Below, one piece after another: positions 5,633 through 9,099 of a stretch of 9,099 nucleotides of DNA. Below the pieces are notes generated by a model. That model did no database searches. It was given only the letters and a program-made list of their open reading frames with translations, and was not told the origin of the DNA. The translations under genes and the position numbers were made by a program. How positions within the stretch are numbered: the first letter of the stretch is position 1; each line of letters opens with the position of its first letter. The stretch is from Chloroflexota bacterium (GTDB lineage: Bacteria; Chloroflexota; Anaerolineae; UBA7937; JACPPX01): NCBI GenBank assembly GCA_016190785.1, contig JACPPX010000022.1, positions 1-9,099 on the forward strand. The letters are read 5' to 3'.

Positions 5633-6824
5633 TTTGCACCTCCTCTCCTGCAAAAGACCAGCGCAGCAAGGGCGGAGTGATCAGGGTTGTGATCACTACC
5701 AGCACCACTACTCCGGTATAGGTTTCGGTGGTGATGAATCCTTCCACCAGACCCACCGCGGCAACGATCAATCCTACCTCTCCACGGGAAATCATCCCAA
5801 TGCCCACCCGCAGTGCCTGTTTGGGAGTGAAGCCTCCTAACCATGCCCCCATCCCGCAGCCCAGCACTTTAGAAAGGACGGCCACGGCAGTAAGAGCCAG
5901 CATGAACCCCATTCCTGCCTCCCCTAGGGTTTTTAAATCTGCTCGCAAACCTACGCTCACCAGAAAGATGGGAACAAAAAAGGAATAGGTTAGGGCGTGC
6001 ATGTTTCTTTCCATATCCTGCCGTGGGTGGGTACGCGAAAGGAAAAGGCCGGCCAGGAAAGCTCCAGTGATAGCTGCCACTCCGCCACCTATCTCTGCTG
6101 TCCAAGCCAGAGTCAAGGCGAGGATCACGGCAAAGGCGGTGATGCCCTCGCTAATAGTTAGATTGGCAATTGGCCCGGTCAAGAGAGGTAAGAGCCAGAA
6201 CCCGAGGGCCAAAGTTACTGCAAAGAACAAAACCACCCGGATCACAATCCAAGTTAATTGTAGGGGATCGGCCCCAGCTGGTCCTACAAAGGCCACAAAA
6301 AAAGAAAGAACCAGGATTACCAAGACATCGTCAACAACTGCAGCTCCTAGGAGAGACAGTCCCTCCCGCGATCTGAGCCGACCAAATTCGATAAGGGTCT
6401 GGGCAGAGATGCTTACGCTGGTGGCGGCCAGGACGATGCCTATGAACAGACTGGCTTCCCAAGAGTAGCCCTGGGGCAGCGCAGTGATTGCCCCCAGAGC
6501 CACCGGAGCAACGACCCCGAGGACTCCAACCAGCACTGAAGCCCGGCCCACCCCCAGCATCCCTTCCAAATCTACTTCCAAGCCGGCCATGAACATTAAG
6601 AAGATGACTCCTACCTCGGCAAGAAGGAAGACCGTTTCCTCTAGATGTACGGCCGCGAAGGGTGTTTGATTGAGAATATCTATCAGGCTGGGTCCTAAAA
6701 GTAAGCCAGCAGTGAGTTCCCCCAGGACTGCTGGTTGCCCCAAGCGGGTGGAAAGAAATCCTGCGGCTTTGGCGGCAAAAATGATGATCGCCAGAAGGAG
6801 TAGAATGGCAAGTTCGGAGGACAT
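5625..6824 (-). CDS. CPA2-family cation/proton antiporter
   Basis: A 399-residue integral membrane protein with about 12 hydrophobic segments, typical of the Kef/NapA-like CPA2 core. Hallmarks: LGQPAVLGELTAGLLLGPS (about 28-46), the unwound-helix motif AATSVSISAQTL in TM4, the ion-site pair Asp165-Asp166 in GAAVVDDVLVI (the two-aspartate form associated with electrogenic Na+/H+ exchange), and a late MISRGEVGLIVAA with Arg347/Glu349. It should exchange Na+ or K+ for protons across the cytoplasmic membrane. Unlike KefB/KefC it has no C-terminal RCK nucleotide-binding domain; the separate PII-like protein encoded next may supply regulation. The frame also allows a TTG at 6836; ATG 6824 is preferred although neither has a good Shine-Dalgarno site, so translation is probably coupled to the permease that ends 13 bases earlier. 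The ion selectivity cannot be read from sequence alone. Confidence 0.95.
   Translation of the reverse strand: MSSELAILLLLAIIIFAAKAAGFLSTRLGQPAVLGELTAGLLLGPSLIDILNQTPFAAVHLEETVFLLAEVGVIFLMFMAGLEVDLEGMLGVGRASVLVGVLGVVAPVALGAITALPQGYSWEASLFIGIVLAATSVSISAQTLIEFGRLRSREGLSLLGAAVVDDVLVILVLSFFVAFVGPAGADPLQLTWIVIRVVLFFAVTLALGFWLLPLLTGPIANLTISEGITAFAVILALTLAWTAEIGGGVAAITGAFLAGLFLSRTHPRQDMERNMHALTYSFFVPIFLVSVGLRADLKTLGEAGMGFMLALTAVAVLSKVLGCGMGAWLGGFTPKQALRVGIGMISRGEVGLIVAAVGLVEGFITTETYTGVVVLVVITTLITPPLLRWSFAGEEVQNG
5638..5644 (-). promoter_or_regulatory. Strong ribosome binding site for the PII-like gene inside the antiporter end
   Basis: AGGAGGT (5644-5638) lies five bases before the ATG at 5632 and within the last codons of the antiporter. 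It decides the start in favour of 5632 over 5653 and suggests abundant translation of the small regulator. Confidence 0.7.
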
Positions 6825-6837
6825 GGCTGATATCAAA

Positions 6838-8127
6838 TTAGCGACTCAAAAAATCAAAAGCCAGCACAAAAAATACGGTTGCCACAAGGCAGGTGACTAC
6901 CATTACCACCGTGGCGGAACGGAGCCAGGTGGGGGTGGTGAGGGGGGTACGGGTTTTGGCGCTCAGTCCTAAAGCAATCACCCCGGCGGTGGAACCTATG
7001 GGGGTTCCGTTGCCTCCAAAGCCTGCGCCTATGGCCAAAGCCCACCACAGGGGTGTCACATTAACCCCCCCCAAGGCCATTTCTTGGATAATGGGAATCA
7101 TGACAATGGTCAAGGGAATGTTGTCCACCACTGCGCTGAGAAGGGCAGAGCCCCAAAGAATTAGTATGCTAGTCACGAGGGGATTGGTTTGTGCATCACG
7201 ACTGAAAGTACGAGCCACAGCGTCGAGAACTCCAGAAGCATCAAGACCTCCCACCAAAACAAACAGAGCCGCGAAAAAAACAAGTACATTCCACTCTACA
7301 GACTCCAAAGTTTTCTCCACATCCGGCTGGGTCCAGATTAGAGCCAGGGACAGCCCTCCCAAAGCCACGAGGGCCGGGGAGACCCCCAGAAGGTGTTCGA
7401 TGAAGAAAAATATTACGACCCCGGTGAGCACAATCAGTATTTTTTTTAAGGCTACGGGATCCTTTAGCGCTTCCTTCTGATCCAGCTGGAGAAGAGCTGC
7501 GACATCAGTTGGATTCTTGAATAAGTCTTTTCTAAAAATGATGGTAAGCAAAACTATGGAGACCAGCCAAGCAAAAAAGACAGGGGGGGCGAGATGGAAG
7601 ACGAAATCGATGAAGCTCAAATCGGCGGCTGATCCGATGAGGATGTTAGGTGGATCCCCTACCAGGGTAGCCACCCCGCCCACGTTGGAGAGGATCACCT
7701 CGGCTATGAGGAAAGGGACCGGCCTCAGGCCCATGATTTCAGCGATGATTATGGTCACCGGCACCATAAAGACCACGGTAGTCACGTTGTCTAGAAACAT
7801 TGAAGCCACGGCAGTAACCGTTCCCAGGATAATGAGGAGCAGCCACGGGGTGCCGCGGGAACGCTTGGCGGTGACTATGGCCAGGTACTCGAAGAACCCG
7901 GTGTTTTCCAGCATGCGGACCAGGGCCATCATCCCCAGGAGCAACCCTAAGGTATAGAGATCTAAGCTCTGGAGAGCCTGTTCTTCGGAGTAAAAGCCCA
8001 TGATCAGCCCGGCTACCACCATGGCCAGGGCTCCGGTTAGAGCCACGATGGTACGGTGTACCCTCTCTGCCAATATGGCGGCGAAGGTCAGGAGAAAGAT
8101 AATTCCGCTGACCAGGGGGGGCGACAT
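6838..8127 (-). CDS. ArsB/NhaD-type (IT superfamily) membrane permease
   Basis: A 429-residue membrane protein with about 11-12 hydrophobic segments. The two-fold internal repeat of the ion transporter superfamily is visible: MFLDNVTTVVFMVPV followed by SNVGGVATLVGDPPN (about 147-161) in the first half, and SAVVDNIPLTIVMIPI followed by GAGFGGNGTPIGSTAG in the second. The paired Asp-Asn and Gly-rich re-entrant loops form the substrate site in this fold. Substrates in the family range from Na+/H+ (NhaD) to arsenite (ArsB) and dicarboxylates. There is no arsR, arsA or arsC nearby, and the neighbours are ion-related, so cation or anion exchange is favoured over arsenite export. The best start is ATG 8127, with GGAGG seven bases upstream; a TTG one codon earlier is less likely. 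Its ATG shares one base with the stop of the CBS gene (TGATG), a sign of coupled translation. Confidence 0.93.
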   Translation of the reverse strand: MSPPLVSGIIFLLTFAAILAERVHRTIVALTGALAMVVAGLIMGFYSEEQALQSLDLYTLGLLLGMMALVRMLENTGFFEYLAIVTAKRSRGTPWLLLIILGTVTAVASMFLDNVTTVVFMVPVTIIIAEIMGLRPVPFLIAEVILSNVGGVATLVGDPPNILIGSAADLSFIDFVFHLAPPVFFAWLVSIVLLTIIFRKDLFKNPTDVAALLQLDQKEALKDPVALKKILIVLTGVVIFFFIEHLLGVSPALVALGGLSLALIWTQPDVEKTLESVEWNVLVFFAALFVLVGGLDASGVLDAVARTFSRDAQTNPLVTSILILWGSALLSAVVDNIPLTIVMIPIIQEMALGGVNVTPLWWALAIGAGFGGNGTPIGSTAGVIALGLSAKTRTPLTTPTWLRSATVVMVVTCLVATVFFVLAFDFLSR

Positions 8128-8585
8128 CAACTGCCCTCCAAAAACTCCAAGAATCGACGACCGATGTCCACCCGGGAGGCAATCCCTACCAGTTTTCCAT
8201 CCCGTACCACCGGGATGTTGGAAAGCCTATGCTTCACCATTAGGGAGAAAGCCCGGATCAGTTCTGCCTCCTCTTCGACCGCCACCGGTTCTTGCATCAC
8301 CTCATCCACCCCCATATTCCTAACCCGCTCGATTTCCTCCCGGGGAGGGGTCTCCAGTGCCCCAAAATCCTTGACAAAGTCCACATCTTCCAGAAGACGG
8401 AGGAAGTCGGGGAGAAAGAGCCCCAGCACCCCCCGCATGGTCAGGGTGCCCAGGAGTTTGTTCTCGGCGTCTACCACCGGCAGGGTCCCCACCCGCTTCT
8501 CCACCATGAGGGCCGCCGCTTCCTTAATCCTGGTGCCGGATCGGACGGAAAACACCTCGGTCTTCATCGAATTTTTAATCTTCAT
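8127..8585 (-). CDS. CBS-pair protein leading the ion-transport unit
   Basis: A 152-residue protein composed of two CBS domains: CBS1 about residues 5-55 (SMKTEVFSVRSGTRIKEAA, then GTLTMRGVLGLFL) and CBS2 about 92-150 (VDEVMQEPVAVEEEAELIR, then GIASRVDIGRRFLEF). Between them lies an acidic helical insert of about 35 residues (PDFLRLLEDVDFVKDFGALE), longer than a normal CBS linker. CBS2 ends with SRVD, a usable ribose-binding motif; CBS1 ends with TMRG, where Gly replaces the usual Asp, so perhaps only one nucleotide site is active. CBS domains in Mg2+, chloride and osmolyte transporters gate transport in response to adenine nucleotides or ionic strength; here the sensor is a free protein encoded just before the permease. 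The ATG at 8585 has GGAGGG nine bases upstream. The gene is first behind the promoter at 8657-8685. Confidence 0.92.
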   Translation of the reverse strand: MKIKNSMKTEVFSVRSGTRIKEAAALMVEKRVGTLPVVDAENKLLGTLTMRGVLGLFLPDFLRLLEDVDFVKDFGALETPPREEIERVRNMGVDEVMQEPVAVEEEAELIRAFSLMVKHRLSNIPVVRDGKLVGIASRVDIGRRFLEFLEGS

Positions 8586-8656
8586 TGTTCACTTCCCTCC
8601 CCAACGGTCGACGGCGAGAGTCGGCCAGATTTCCTGCGGTATGTATTGCTCTATGC

Positions 8657-8685
8657 ATTTTACCTGAGCCCCTTCCTCTCGTCAA
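8657..8685 (-). promoter_or_regulatory. Promoter of the CBS-permease-antiporter-PII unit
   Basis: TTGACG (8685-8680), a 17-base spacer and TAAAAT (8662-8657) on the minus strand give a near-consensus sigma70 promoter. Transcription should start near 8650, leaving a leader of about 65 bases before the ATG at 8585. Confidence 0.75.
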
Positions 8686-8687
8686 AG

Positions 8688-8716
8688 TTGCTGGGTGGAA
8701 ATCGGGGATGTATAAT
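8688..8716 (+). promoter_or_regulatory. Divergent promoter of the corA gene
   Basis: TTGCTG (8688-8693), a 17-base spacer and a perfect TATAAT (8711-8716) stand about 40 bases before the corA ATG. Its -35 box is two bases from the -35 box of the opposite promoter, so the two polymerases would occupy touching sites. Confidence 0.75.
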
Positions 8717-8755
8717 TTTGTGTTTGGAACGCTTGAAAAGGCCGGAGAAGCGGAG

Positions 8756-9099
8756 ATGAACCTGCAAGTAGTGCAGCACAACAGCCTCGCCTGGACCAAT
8801 ATTGAGAAGCCCACCAACCTGGAGATGGATTATCTGCGGGAGCACTACCCCTTTTTCCATCCCCTGGATCTGGAGGATTGTCTGAGCCGGCAGCAGCGTC
8901 CCAAGATCGATGAGTACGACAACTACTTGTTCCTGGTCATGCACTTTCCGGTTTTCGATAAAGCCTCCCGTCGGCTAGGAGGTTCTGAAGTAGATATTTT
9001 TGTGGGCCGCGATTTTTTGGTCACGGTCCATGAAGGGAACCTCAAACCTCTTGCCCGGGATTTCACCCGCTGCCAAGAAGATGATGCGCTGCGGCAGAA
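8756..9099 (+). CDS. corA: CorA-family Mg2+ channel, N-terminal part (cut by right edge)
   Basis: The first 114 codons of a CorA-type protein. The N-terminal cytoplasmic domain is recognisable: LAWTNIEKPTNLEMDYLREHY, HPLDLEDCLSRQQRPKIDEYDNYLFLVMHFP, then EVDIFVGRDFLVTVHEGNLK. The D-L-E-D-C run followed by RPKIDEYDNYLFLVM is typical of CorA, and the later D-x-F-x-G-x-(D)-F-L-V-T-V-H strand is the family's most conserved part here. CorA forms a pentameric channel that imports Mg2+ (some members Co2+ or Ni2+, or export Zn2+). The two C-terminal helices and the GMN selectivity motif are outside the window, so completeness cannot be judged. ATG 8756 is preceded by GGAG with eight bases of spacing. 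It is transcribed away from the minus-strand ion-transport unit, from a promoter that touches that of the CBS gene. Confidence 0.93.
   Translation, partial: MNLQVVQHNSLAWTNIEKPTNLEMDYLREHYPFFHPLDLEDCLSRQQRPKIDEYDNYLFLVMHFPVFDKASRRLGGSEVDIFVGRDFLVTVHEGNLKPLARDFTRCQEDDALRQ

Noticed and set aside
6838..8127. Arsenite efflux (ArsB) operon
   Set aside because: The fold family fits, but no arsR, arsA, arsC or arsD is present and the neighbours are ion sensors and an antiporter.
8056..8667. Open plus-strand frame of 203 codons over the CBS gene
   Set aside because: Antisense to the CBS pair, Ser/Arg-rich, low complexity, and it would run through the minus-strand promoter.
1..9099. CRISPR array, tRNA, rRNA, transposase or prophage
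   Set aside because: Reading both strands I found no regularly spaced repeats, no cloverleaf-like segment, no transposase-like frame and no flanking direct repeats.

Overview
The window looks like chromosomal DNA from a free-living bacterium with mid-to-high GC content. Most genes are housekeeping or ion-transport genes, packed tightly on the minus strand with strong Shine-Dalgarno sites and readable sigma70-type promoters. A YvcK/CofD-like protein with two N-terminal membrane helices, next to a Bacillus-like GAPDH, suggests a Chloroflexota-type or related lineage. This placement is an inference from remembered family features and is only moderately secure. I see no insertion sequence, CRISPR array, tRNA or rRNA.

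Layout, read along the minus strand from the right. At 8657-8716 two promoters face apart, with their -35 boxes 2 bp from each other. The plus-strand promoter drives a corA-type Mg2+ channel gene that runs off the right edge. The minus-strand promoter drives a four-gene set: a CBS-pair protein (8585-8127), an ArsB/NhaD-type (IT superfamily) permease (8127-6838), a CPA2 cation/proton antiporter (6824-5625) and a small PII-like protein (5632-5276). The start and stop codons overlap at two of the three junctions. The set reads as an ion-homeostasis unit of two different transporters plus two small, probably ligand-sensing, soluble proteins.

A near-consensus promoter (5239-5267) then starts a second set: yvcK-like gene, a second CBS-pair protein (3921-3541) and gap (3531-2449), closed by a GC-rich terminator hairpin (2410-2432). 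It links central carbon flux (GAPDH) to a gluconeogenesis/cell-wall factor and a CBS sensor.

Further left are separate minus-strand genes: an RNase HI with an unusual C-terminal domain of about 130 residues (2272-1388), a DUF4287+SRPBCC protein (1237-662) with its own promoter and an inverted repeat at the expected transcription start, a possible 34-codon reading frame interrupted by TAG (649-548), and the first 153 codons of a lipoprotein (459-1) cut by the left edge. Several starts were moved from the longest open frame to the one supported by a ribosome binding site or promoter (yvcK, both genes downstream of CBS/permease junctions, the PII-like gene and the second CBS gene).
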